DNA of 64,000 nt from the NCBI GenBank assembly GCA_003139855.1, contig PLGY01000036.1, forward strand, positions 38,315-102,314, written 5' to 3'. Position numbers and translations under genes: made by a program. The notes under the pieces are model-generated. The model was not told the origin of the DNA. It searched no databases and saw only the letters and a program-made list of their open reading frames with translations. The DNA comes from Candidatus Methanoflorens stordalenmirensis (GTDB taxonomy: Archaea > Halobacteriota > Bog-38 > Methanoflorentales > Methanoflorentaceae). Position 1 is the first letter of the stretch. Each line of letters starts with the position of its first letter. Below are positions 8,463 to 15,593 of the stretch, piece by piece.

Positions 8463-8966
8463 ATGTGGAGTGAAGTGCTCGCAAGGTTTGCCAAGTTTCC
8501 CGCTCAAGAGCGGGTTGCAGAGGTTTTGCTTGAGCACGGATTCCAAGTGAATAGCGAGGGAGAGGTTGTCTCGGGCACCATTAAGATCCCTGACACCGAG
8601 ATCTCGCGCGCAGCCAAAGTCGATCGGAGAGCGGTCGATGAGGCAACTGCCACTATTCTAGGCGACGACATGCTGAGACACTTTTTTTCAAACCTGAAAA
8701 CGTTGATATTCCTCCGCGACGTTGCGCCCCTTCTGGGACTTGGCGTGATCGTCATAACACCTCAAGATGCCACTCACATAGGCATCATCGAAGAAGTTGC
8801 TGAAACCGTTGCAGCGTTTGATGTGCGCGTCAGGCAGGCCGTCACTGATGATCCTTACTTTATTGATGAGCCCAAGCTGACGATTATCTGCGACACGCGC
8901 GTTCCCGGTTCGCTTGTTGACAAGCTCCTACAACTTGCAAGCGTAAAAGGCGTTTCGATCTTCTAA
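8463..8966 (+). CDS. ACT-domain protein, COG2061-like
   Basis: Archaeal predicted regulator of amino-acid metabolism. An N-terminal winged-helix-like part (MWSEVLARFAKFPAQERVAEVLLEHGF, EISRAAKVDRRAVDEATATIL) is followed by an ACT-like ligand domain (LLGLGVIVITPQDATHIGIIEEVAETVAAFDVRVRQAVTDDP). I use ATG 8463 because the ORF-track start at 8412 would place the gene over the divergent TlyA promoter region. The ligand is unknown. Confidence 0.8.
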   Translation: MWSEVLARFAKFPAQERVAEVLLEHGFQVNSEGEVVSGTIKIPDTEISRAAKVDRRAVDEATATILGDDMLRHFFSNLKTLIFLRDVAPLLGLGVIVITPQDATHIGIIEEVAETVAAFDVRVRQAVTDDPYFIDEPKLTIICDTRVPGSLVDKLLQLASVKGVSIF

Positions 8967-9008
8967 AATAGGCGCTCTTTCGAATGGCTGGGCGGGTCAC
9001 AGCGGCGG

Positions 9009-9689
9009 CTAGCGAGCATTTCGGGCGCCTCTGACGCATGCCAGCTCTGATTCCAAGTAAGGGCCGATTTGCGGGACAAGGCCTGGTGCGTCCGTCCCTT
9101 TCTTACAGACGATAGAGTGCTCCAAAATGCCGAGCCTTTCGATCGCGTAGACATCTCGTGCGTGGCCACTCCGTTTCAGAGCCGCGTGGATCTGCGCGCG
9201 GGTAGCATTGTTGACATTTATCCGGTCGGTCCCTTTTCTCCACCGCCACAATGCGTCGATTTGGTTTTTCGTAAACTCTGCATCAAATTCTCCTACTAGT
9301 CGAACCTGCAGAGGCAAACAATGAATCAGGCCAAATCTTGAGGCGATCTGTTCAACAGTGCCACGCCCGAACGGTTCAAGCCGGACAAAGGGCACCAAAA
9401 CACGTTTACAGCCTGTGTCGAGGGCAATGCCATTATCGTTGATCCCCGCTAGCCAAGCACGTGCGATATCGCCCGGTTGGGGGTCGCGCAACTCGCCATA
9501 TTGCTTTACGAGTAAGTCTCCGGCAACCTGTTCTTGACTCCCGGTGATAGTCACCGAGATCCACGAGGTAAGCGTGAGCGAGTATATGACGCGCAATTCT
9601 TTTAAGTCGTTGCGCAGCATCGCGTCGAACGATCGGGCTGCCTTGCCTGCGTTGCCGCAGACGAGCTGCATAAGATGAATCGTTCTCAT
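9009..9689 (-). CDS. DUF2110 family archaeal protein
   Basis: Protein of 226 residues matching the archaeal DUF2110 family as I recall it (QEQVAGDLLVKQYGE, GDIARAWLAGINDNGIALDTGCKRVLVPF). The function is unknown. Its start overlaps the stop of the HD-domain gene by four bases, and both follow tfe on the same strand, an arrangement seen in other euryarchaea. The link to transcription is only contextual. Confidence 0.75.
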   Translation of the reverse strand: MRTIHLMQLVCGNAGKAARSFDAMLRNDLKELRVIYSLTLTSWISVTITGSQEQVAGDLLVKQYGELRDPQPGDIARAWLAGINDNGIALDTGCKRVLVPFVRLEPFGRGTVEQIASRFGLIHCLPLQVRLVGEFDAEFTKNQIDALWRWRKGTDRINVNNATRAQIHAALKRSGHARDVYAIERLGILEHSIVCKKGTDAPGLVPQIGPYLESELACVRGARNAR

Positions 9690-10237
9690 AATCGCTGCTT
9701 CGCACGCGTTGCGGGGACAGACCGTTTGGCGCTGCCAAAAACTTCGTCGTGAAGATTTCTTATGCGAATTGCAGCTGGGTTTCCGTTGAGCTTAGCGTGG
9801 AAATCAGCTTCTGCCTCGTCAATGGTGATCCTCTGTGTTCCTTCTATGAGGTTGTCGGCGGCAGCAACGATTTTTTCCTCGAGGGTCTCGGGGATGTAGT
9901 TTCCAGGGGGGAGGTGCAAGCGTACAGCTTCTTCCTCTGTTATTCCAGCACCGACGTGTTTTTCAGCGATGCTCGCGACGCGTTCGTCGACTCCGAGGCT
10001 CCGCAACAGCTTTCCACCTACAATGCCGTGCTCAATGCCGTGAGTCTTGCATCTGCCGATGTCATGCAAAAGCCCACCAATCTGGACAAGCGCCACATCC
10101 GCATCCGCCAGAGATTCGGCAACTTCGACCGCGTACTTAGAGACAGCCTCTACGTGTCGTATGAGTCCATCGCTGCAGCCGGTTTCCTTGAGAAGTTGAA
10201 GCGCTCTGTCGTACGAGGGGAGGCTACTCGAAGGCAC
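9686..10237 (-). CDS. HD-domain phosphohydrolase, TIGR00295-like
   Basis: Predicted metal-dependent phosphohydrolase. HD-superfamily ligands are visible as HVEAVSKYA, LLHDIGRCKTHGIEHGIVGG and AEKHVGAGI. The start is GTG 10237, inside the end of tfe, so translation is probably coupled. The C-terminal tail is basic (KRSVPATRAKQRL). Length 183 is normal for this archaeal family. The substrate is unknown. Confidence 0.87.
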   Translation of the reverse strand: MPSSSLPSYDRALQLLKETGCSDGLIRHVEAVSKYAVEVAESLADADVALVQIGGLLHDIGRCKTHGIEHGIVGGKLLRSLGVDERVASIAEKHVGAGITEEEAVRLHLPPGNYIPETLEEKIVAAADNLIEGTQRITIDEAEADFHAKLNGNPAAIRIRNLHDEVFGSAKRSVPATRAKQRL

Positions 10238-10718
10238 GTCTCAGCTCTTCCAGCTTTCTTCCTACGGCATCGACTAGAACAGAGTTATCTTGATGATCAA
10301 GCCCCGCATGGCAAACAGGGCAGACAAAATCATAGTCGCTTGCTGTCTCAAATAAAAAACGACCACAGCCGTTCTCGCACGTGTAGCAAACGTTCTGTCC
10401 TTCAAAGTCTAAACGCGTATCAAGTCTCCTAATAAGCTTCTGTGCCTCTTCGTCCATATTGCGCGAAATGTCGCTCAAATCAACTTTCCACAAGTACGTA
10501 AGCCACCCACTGTCCTTGTCCCGCTCACGTCGGTAGTTTGCTAATCGGTTTTCATAAAGGATGTACAGGGTCCGCCTTACCATGTTAAGGTTTGAACCCG
10601 TCTCTTCAGCTATTTTTTCGTCGGTCAACTCGTTGATGGACGCACGCTCAATCATTTCCAAGCCGTCATCTCCGACAAGATTCTTCAAATAGCCTCGAAC
10701 GGCAAGATCGTTAACCAT
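10224..10718 (-). CDS. tfe: Transcription initiation factor E, alpha subunit
   Basis: Archaeal TFE stimulates promoter opening with TBP and TFB. The N-terminal winged helix occupies about residues 1-90 (INELTDEKIAEETGSNLNMVRRTLYILYENRLANYRRERDKDSGWLTYLW). The C-terminal zinc ribbon reads CYTCENGC ... FVCPVCHAGL. Length 164 is typical. First gene of a three-gene overlapping operon with HD and DUF2110 proteins. Confidence 0.97.
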   Translation of the reverse strand: MVNDLAVRGYLKNLVGDDGLEMIERASINELTDEKIAEETGSNLNMVRRTLYILYENRLANYRRERDKDSGWLTYLWKVDLSDISRNMDEEAQKLIRRLDTRLDFEGQNVCYTCENGCGRFLFETASDYDFVCPVCHAGLDHQDNSVLVDAVGRKLEELRRAFE

Positions 10719-10798
10719 CAGATTATTTTTGTGCGTTAAGGTGTCTTATACCTACTTATGGTGTGTATTCATGCCAGAGGGGACCACCATAGTGCCAC

Positions 10799-11962
10799 TC
10801 AGCTCTGGTAGGCCTTTTTTGCAGCTTCTATGTAATACGCGGCGTTATTGAACGCAGAATCTCTTGACTTACCATATCCGATAGCCGAGATGATCGGCTT
10901 CGCGCGCTCGATATAAGCTCCTTTTTGGGGGATATCCATGTAATGCGCTCGGTTGCATGCTTTCGTGACTTGCAAATCTTGCTCCGCGAAGCAGATCATG
11001 CGGCATGAGAATCTCCGATACTTTGCAATGGAGATCAGTTCGCCCTGGCAGCTTTTAATGTGAGCCTCGACCAGGTTGACGCCGAGTGACCCCTCGATCG
11101 TGTCGAGAGTTCCTTGAAATCTAGGATTGATCTCAATTACGACCGGGCCCCTTGGACCGATGATGAAATCAATCCCATTCGTACCAACCAAGCCCAGATC
11201 GACTGCTAGCGAGTTCGAAATGCTTTCGATTTCCTTCGCATAACTCGTTTTAAGCGGAGTCAAACTACCACAGAAGCTGAAGCGCCGCATCGGACCAAGA
11301 CTCCTCAGTCCGATAAGCTGTTCGTTTATTGCGACGGTGACCGCCTCTGTGCCGGTAGACAACACCGAAGAGCTAGCATCTATCCCGCGAACGTATTCCT
11401 GAACGAGGAAGTCATCCGCCCACCCATTCTCGTGATACTGCTCAATGCTCCTCCGGAGTTGCTCTTCATCTTTGACTAGAACGTTCTTAAATCCACCCGC
11501 ACCTCGCTTCGGTTTCAGAATGACGGGAAATGGCAGATTTTCTTCTAACCCATAATGCTTAGGGACTGGATAGCCTAAGGATTGGAGCTTGTCCCTCATA
11601 CGACCTTTGTCATTAACGAAGCTCGACAGCGATGGAGGATTTCCAGCCGTGCGCGGGATTTCAAGTGTCTCAAAACCTGCGGCTAGTATTGCGTGGTCGT
11701 AGTCCAAGCCTCCCACGAGCGCTTTTACGCCAGCATAGTCGGAGTCGGAGATTATTCCAGGGAACTCGTCTCTTATGAAACGCGTTACGTCACCGCATTT
11801 GATCAAGTCACGATCTTTGTAATGGCTTACGGACTCGACATAGTATCCTGCTCGCTTTGCAGAGCATATTATATGCCTTGTGTTGTATCCCATGACAAGG
11901 ATCCGCTGGTCTCCACCGCTTCGACCGGCAGTGCTAGTTGATCTGCTCAGAACGCTTAACAC
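10799..11962 (-). CDS. ATP-grasp carboligase-like protein, COG2232-like
   Basis: ATP-grasp enzyme related to biotin carboxylase. The ATP-binding loop is [19 protein letters not shown], the adenine segment [15 protein letters not shown], and the metal site [14 protein letters not shown]. The N-terminal Rossmann-like part reads [21 protein letters not shown]. It starts at GTG 11962, inside the end of the aTrm56 gene, so the two are translated together. The product and substrate are unknown; the tRNA link is only context. Confidence 0.82.
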   Translation of the reverse strand: MLSVLSRSTSTAGRSGGDQRILVMGYNTRHIICSAKRAGYYVESVSHYKDRDLIKCGDVTRFIRDEFPGIISDSDYAGVKALVGGLDYDHAILAAGFETLEIPRTAGNPPSLSSFVNDKGRMRDKLQSLGYPVPKHYGLEENLPFPVILKPKRGAGGFKNVLVKDEEQLRRSIEQYHENGWADDFLVQEYVRGIDASSSVLSTGTEAVTVAINEQLIGLRSLGPMRRFSFCGSLTPLKTSYAKEIESISNSLAVDLGLVGTNGIDFIIGPRGPVVIEINPRFQGTLDTIEGSLGVNLVEAHIKSCQGELISIAKYRRFSCRMICFAEQDLQVTKACNRAHYMDIPQKGAYIERAKPIISAIGYGKSRDSAFNNAAYYIEAAKKAYQS

Positions 11963-12464
11963 CTGCCTTGTTACCCGTGTTGCCGATGATCTTCATTTTC
12001 CCTTCGAAATCCGCCTTGAGCTCCTGCCCCCCCTGGACGTGATCGAGAAAGACGCTTAAGGCTGCTATCTCCGAGTGCGGTTGATTCGTGACTGCTACGT
12101 TGTAATCCGCGAGTCGGTAGAGGTCTGGGGGTACCTTTTCAGCCCCTACGACGACCATAAGCTTCTCGCTTTTGAGTTGGCCGATCGCGTTTGGAAGGTT
12201 CTCTCCGTACATGGTCAGGTGCACGACCGTGCCCATTTCTCGCTTCCATTTTACGATCTCTCGCCTCCAGTTGGCGTTATCGCGAATCCAGAAGTTCCCC
12301 CCCCAACGTTGCACTACATCGCGTATTGTTGAAACGACAGAGCGGTCTGAAGCTGCGAGAAGCATTCCTTGGGCTCCTAATGCTCTGGCACACAGACCCA
12401 CGTGCGTGGTGACGCGTCGATCGCGATCGATGCGATGACCCATTCTCAAAACCACAATTTCCAT
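11934..12464 (-). CDS. tRNA (cytidine56-2'-O)-methyltransferase aTrm56
   Basis: SPOUT-class enzyme that methylates the ribose of C56 in the T-loop of archaeal tRNA. Family features are [28 protein letters not shown] at the N-terminus, [11 protein letters not shown], and the SPOUT knot region [38 protein letters not shown]. Length 176 is normal. It precedes the ATP-grasp gene in an overlapping pair. Confidence 0.93.
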   Translation of the reverse strand: MEIVVLRMGHRIDRDRRVTTHVGLCARALGAQGMLLAASDRSVVSTIRDVVQRWGGNFWIRDNANWRREIVKWKREMGTVVHLTMYGENLPNAIGQLKSEKLMVVVGAEKVPPDLYRLADYNVAVTNQPHSEIAALSVFLDHVQGGQELKADFEGKMKIIGNTGNKAGVKRSEQIN

Positions 12465-12536
12465 AGCTGTTTGCGTACCCCGTGCTTATCGGGGGGCACA
12501 GTCTTAATAATTGGTATATCGTACATAAAGATAGCA

Positions 12537-12927
12537 GTGCTCAGTTTGAAGACGAGCGTGAAGCTGATTTTACATCACAAGAAAGCTATTGCTGCCGTCT
12601 GGATCCTGTTGATTCTTTTTCCAAACACGATGATCTTGCTCGCAGAGGTCTACCGCTTCTATGAGATGCCGACCAAGCCTACAAACCATGTGAAACTCGT
12701 TGCAGCGTCGCTCCGGAGAAATGGGAGCGGAATCGAGCAATATGTCGACGCTCACGTTCAGTGCGCATATGATTTTCAAGTCTTCGGGGCTGTGCGGTAC
12801 CTCCCACGCAGAGCGACGTGCTAAAACCGCACAAGGGGACTGTAAGTCGAAAGCGGTCTCCAGGGCAAGCTTTTTTGAAGCGAAAGGGATTCCTTTCACG
12901 TTAATGGTTTCTCCCGTCCGTGTCTAG
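12537..12927 (+). pseudogene. Decayed transglutaminase-like membrane protein gene
   Basis: Three reading frames must be joined to recover one protein. Frame A (GTG 12537 to 12824) gives a membrane helix AAVWILLILFPNTMILLAEV and then NHVKLVAASL ... YDFQVFGAVRYLP. The next frame gives SDVLKPHKG. The third gives GDCKSKAVSRASFFEAKGIPF then SPVRV and a TAG. This is the transglutaminase-like core around the catalytic Cys, broken by one shift near 12810 and one in the GGGG run near 12835. The downstream His/Asp part is absent. TATA-like GGTATATC lies about 25 bases upstream of 12537. Confidence 0.7.
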
Positions 12928-13075
12928 GTCGGCTGCAGGGGCAAGCCGTGAACCAATTTTGGTGAACACTACGAAACCTCAAGTTGCTTTCGTTGACAAC
13001 GGCTAATCAACGCTGCCAGACAAAACAAATGCGTTGCTTTATCTAAATACGTATAAAGATATAGTGTGGGCTTCG

Positions 13076-13267
13076 ATGCCGTTCTTGAGAAAGATCGCGC
13101 TGATAAGTGGGCTAGCAATTATCATTCAATTTAGCTATTGTCAGCAGCCAAAGAAACGCTTGCGGCAATATCTCAGCGAGGCGGCATCTGAGCTGCCCTC
13201 AAACACCCAGTTGAAAGCTTTTTTCGGTTCTCGGCGATGGCAGCAACACGTATATATCACGGCGTAA
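13076..13267 (+). CDS. Doubtful small hydrophobic ORF
   Basis: An open frame MPFLRKIALISGLAIIIQFSYC followed by a charged tail. It has a signal- or anchor-like N-terminus but no recognisable family, and ends 24 bases before tRNA-Leu over its promoter. It may be a remnant beside the decayed transglutaminase gene. Between 12928 and 13075 I see nothing else. Confidence 0.2.
   Translation: MPFLRKIALISGLAIIIQFSYCQQPKKRLRQYLSEAASELPSNTQLKAFFGSRRWQQHVYITA
13250..13258 (+). promoter_or_regulatory. TATA box of tRNA-Leu
   Basis: GTATATATC lies about 34 bases upstream of the tRNA-Leu 5' end. Confidence 0.55.
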
Positions 13268-13291
13268 ATCACACAGTTGGACGCCTTAAGC

Positions 13292-13376
13292 GCGGGGGTT
13301 GCCAAGCCAGGTCAAAGGCGATAGGTTCAGGGCCTATTCTCGTAGGAGTTCGTGCGTTCGAATCGCACCCCCCGCA
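13292..13376 (+). tRNA. tRNA-Leu (CAG)
   Basis: Acceptor GCGGGGG/CCCCCGC, D-stem GCC/GGC, anticodon stem ATAGG/CCTAT with loop TTCAGGG, class II variable arm TCTCGTAGGAGTTC, T-arm GTGCG-TTCGAAT-CGCAC, discriminator A. No intron. Confidence 0.96.
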
Positions 13377-13392
13377 TATGGCCTCACGGCGA

Positions 13393-13665
13393 TTATCCCT
13401 GATCGGCACGATCGCGAGAGGATCGTTCAATTGAACTATTGACCGAATCGTTATAACGATCGCCAAGGGCCGCCGCATTTGTAACGTAATCGTCTTTCAA
13501 ATAGACGTAAATCGTCAGTCGCCGCGCAATTTTCTCCACCACGTCTACGTCATTATCCGCAACGCGAAACTGCACGCGGTCATCGTCCGGGTGCTCGAAG
13601 CTCACTCCTTTTTCGACTAGCGCTGCTTCAAATTCAGCAGGCTTAGCAGCATAAAACACTCTCAT
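13393..13665 (-). CDS. Small archaeal protein of unknown function
   Basis: About 90 residues starting at ATG 13665 (MRVFYAAKPAEFEAALVEKGVSFEHPDDDRVQFRV). A compact alpha/beta pattern ending in KIARRLTIYVYLKDDYV precedes a low-complexity tail. Acidic and well-formed codon use suggest it is real, but I do not recognise a family. It stops 16 bases from tRNA-Leu on the opposite strand. Confidence 0.6.
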   Translation of the reverse strand: MRVFYAAKPAEFEAALVEKGVSFEHPDDDRVQFRVADNDVDVVEKIARRLTIYVYLKDDYVTNAAALGDRYNDSVNSSIERSSRDRADQG

Positions 13666-14048
13666 AGGCACAAGCTAGTTTGCACTTAACGTATTTCTTA
13701 AGAGCTCGTTGAGCCTTAATAGATTTACTCTGCCAGCGGCCCTCGCCTGCAAGAGTTTACTTCGAAAAGACCCGCTTGCTGTACACCAATCAGAAATCCG
13801 GGGCATTGAGCACCCCGGTCAAGCTTTTCCGCGTGTGAGCGAGGAGGCAGTAACTGGCAAACGCGCCAATGGTCCGGCGCGATAATGCACGCGCGACAAA
13901 GCTTTTTTTAGCGCTTTCGTGCAGAAACTCACTACAAAAAAATTCTGGTCCCCAAACGAGGTCACATGCTCCTGCACTCAAGTGTCGTACTAACAGTTTC
14001 CAATAACCTTAAGCGATACAACGACGCAAGACTCAGAAGGTGTTTAAG
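13666..14048. other. 383-base gap without a supported gene
   Basis: Between the small minus-strand gene and pterin dehydratase I see no convincing ORF. A short hairpin GGGGCATTGAGCACCCC lies near 13799-13815. The 63-residue ORF at 13790-13981 has no domain-like features. A ribosome site GAAGGTG precedes ATG 14049. Confidence 0.5.
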
Positions 14049-14423
14049 ATGAGCAACGAAGGGACTACCGACGCTTCGCGTCTAACGGAGAAACACTGCG
14101 TACCGTGCGAAGTCGGCACGCAACCGTTTGACCTGGAGACCATCAATGGACTCTTACCCATGGTGCCCAAGTGGAAGCTGGAAGACACAACAAAGATCGT
14201 GCGAAGTTTCAAGTTCAAAAACTTCATCGAGTCGATGCGCTTCATCAATGAAGTGGCACAACTGGCAGAAGCTGAAGGGCACCATCCAGACATTTTCGTG
14301 TCCTACAGCTACGTGCGAATCAATCTTACGACCCACAACATAGGGGGGTTGTCTGAAAACGATTTCATAGTGGCAGCTAAGATAGATGAAATATTTGCGA
14401 AAACCGCGCCTAGGCCAGAGTAA
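14049..14423 (+). CDS. Pterin-4a-carbinolamine dehydratase-like protein
   Basis: PCD/DCoH family protein of about 124 residues. The signature region reads WKLEDTTKIVRSFKFKNFIESMRFINEVAQLAEAEGHHPDIFVSYSYVRINLTTHNIGGLSENDFIVAAKID, with the E-x-HHPD and T-H active-site motifs intact. The ORF-track GTG at 14040 is more likely part of the GAAGGTG ribosome site for ATG 14049. An archaeal substrate is not established; it might act on a pterin or have a separate role. Confidence 0.9.
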   Translation: MSNEGTTDASRLTEKHCVPCEVGTQPFDLETINGLLPMVPKWKLEDTTKIVRSFKFKNFIESMRFINEVAQLAEAEGHHPDIFVSYSYVRINLTTHNIGGLSENDFIVAAKIDEIFAKTAPRPE

Positions 14424-14586
14424 GCTCGTACAGTAGATACGGAACCCTTTAAACCAAAAATACACGTACACTAAGGCTTAGCGGTTTCGGCCCATAGACC
14501 AGCCCCGTAAATTGGTGTACGCGGATAGACAGGGCCGGTGCAGCTGAACGTCAGAGCGACAAGAATGCGTATGGTAGTTGATTGTA

Positions 14587-15042
14587 ATGAGTCCTGGAAG
14601 AAAGACTCAAAATAATGAGCTCGGCAGCGTCTTCGGAAAGCTGAAAAGCGACCGCTATTCGAGCTTTTTAGGAATTCAGATTACAAAAATCGAACGAGGC
14701 TACGCTCAAGCGAACCTGACAGTTGCTGAACAAATGCTCAATTTTAATGGCTTTGCGCACGGAGGCTTGATTTTTTCGCTCGCTGATGCAGCATTTGCAG
14801 CTGCTTGTAACTCATATGATCAGACGGCAGTCGCATTGTCGTTCCACATCGCGTACCGACGGCCAGTCCAAGTTAACACACAGCTGGTAGCAGAGGCTGT
14901 GGAAGAGAGCTCGGGAAAAAGCACCGCGCTTTATAAGATCGTAGTAAAAACCGACGATCAACGCGTCGTCGCCATATGTGAAGGTTTGGCGTATAAACTG
15001 CAGTCTCGCGCAGTCAAAAATGATGGGCCCGAGGCGATTTGA
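14587..15042 (+). CDS. PaaI-type hot-dog thioesterase
   Basis: Acyl-CoA thioesterase of the PaaI/YiiD-like hot-dog fold. Features are GFAHGGLIFSLADAAFAAACN, which holds the catalytic helix start, and VALSFHIAYRRPV. I prefer ATG 14587 over TTG 14578. The C-terminal codons and TGA stop lie in the antisense of tRNA-Ile, ending GPEAI-stop where the stop is the complement of the tRNA T-loop. Confidence 0.88.
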   Translation: MSPGRKTQNNELGSVFGKLKSDRYSSFLGIQITKIERGYAQANLTVAEQMLNFNGFAHGGLIFSLADAAFAAACNSYDQTAVALSFHIAYRRPVQVNTQLVAEAVEESSGKSTALYKIVVKTDDQRVVAICEGLAYKLQSRAVKNDGPEAI

Positions 15043-15131
15043 ACGCCTGACCTCACGGTTATCAGCCGTGTGCATATTCTCCGTCCTGAAATAAAACAGG
15101 ATGGAATCAAACCTGGCTAAGCTACGGGCCC
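15024..15131 (-). tRNA. tRNA-Ile (GAT) with an insertion in the D-arm
   Basis: Acceptor GGGCCCG/CGGGCCC, anticodon stem CACGG/CCGTG with an intact seven-base loop CTGATAA, T-arm AGGCG-TTCAAAT-CGCCT and discriminator A are all regular. The D-arm region from GCTTAGCCAGGTT to ATATGC is about 33 bases too long. The extra sequence contains the hairpin TCCTG-TTTTATTT-CAGGA, which looks like an intron at a non-canonical position. The remaining D-stem GCTT/ATGC has one T-T mismatch. Confidence 0.88.
15077..15109 (-). other. Approximate D-loop intron of tRNA-Ile
   Basis: Region of the insertion, with ends uncertain by several bases. It folds as TCC-TCCTG against CAGGA-GGA with single mismatches, and ATTC/GAAT can pair outside it, resembling a relaxed bulge-helix-bulge. 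Confidence 0.5.
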
Positions 15132-15165
15132 ATTCGTTGGCAGCGCAATGCCTATAGGTCAATGC

Positions 15166-15174
15166 ATTATATAA
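15166..15174 (-). promoter_or_regulatory. TATA box of tRNA-Ile
   Basis: ATTATATAA about 35 bases upstream of the tRNA-Ile 5' end. The 12-mer GCATTATATAAC here recurs at 15561-15572. Confidence 0.55.
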
Positions 15175-15237
15175 CAATTCTTGTGTGCTCCTTAAGCAGA
15201 CGGCGACGCGCGAATCTTTCTTTCTCGCAAAGTAATG

Positions 15238-15246
15238 CTTATATGC
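15238..15246 (+). promoter_or_regulatory. TATA-like box upstream of tRNA-Ala
   Basis: CTTATATGC upstream of tRNA-Ala; the spacing of about 65 bases implies a 5' leader of some 40 bases. Confidence 0.4.
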
Positions 15247-15310
15247 ATTGAGCCAAAAACGCTGTTGAAGTGTTCGGGCAGTCTACTAAAGGCAAACTGA
15301 GCACAGAGAA

Positions 15311-15382
15311 GGGCCGGTAGATCAGGGGTAGATCGCTACCTTGGCATGGTAGAGGCCTCGGGTTCAATTCCCGACCGGTCCA
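15311..15382 (+). tRNA. tRNA-Ala (GGC)
   Basis: Acceptor GGGCCGG/CCGGTCC includes the G3-U70 pair that marks alanine. Anticodon stem CTACC/GGTAG holds loop TTGGCAT; T-loop is TTCAATT and discriminator A. A run of T residues follows directly and may end transcription. Confidence 0.95.
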
Positions 15383-15383
15383 C

Positions 15384-15390
15384 TTTTTTT
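15384..15390 (+). terminator. T-tract after tRNA-Ala
   Basis: A run of seven T residues directly behind the tRNA 3' end, the usual archaeal RNA polymerase termination signal. Confidence 0.45.
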
Positions 15391-15560
15391 CAATAGGCGA
15401 TTTTCCTCTTGCGCTTTATCTGCGAGTTCTGTTCATTCAGCTCGCCCTATGTTGGGCCCTTGGCCGCCCCGGCTTCCCGCGATTTATAGATTCGCAAAGA
15501 TCCTGTTTTCGGTTCGCGCTTTAACAAATTTGATTCGGCGCTTGAGCTGTCCAAGCTACA

Positions 15561-15572
15561 GCATTATATAAC
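15561..15572 (+). promoter_or_regulatory. TATA box of the zinc-ribbon methyltransferase gene
   Basis: GCATTATATAAC, about 25-30 bases before ATG 15594, so the transcript is probably leaderless. Confidence 0.55.
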
Positions 15573-15593
15573 GCAGAGAATAAAACAAATGCG

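Noticed and set aside
12570-12899. 109-residue minus-strand ORF
   Set aside because: Antisense to the decayed transglutaminase-like gene, which explains the region better.
13790-13981. 63-residue minus-strand ORF in a gap
   Set aside because: No ribosome site or family features seen.
15384-15390. Downstream T-tract as an intrinsic hairpin terminator
   Set aside because: No hairpin of its own precedes it beyond the tRNA; listed only as a T-tract terminator.
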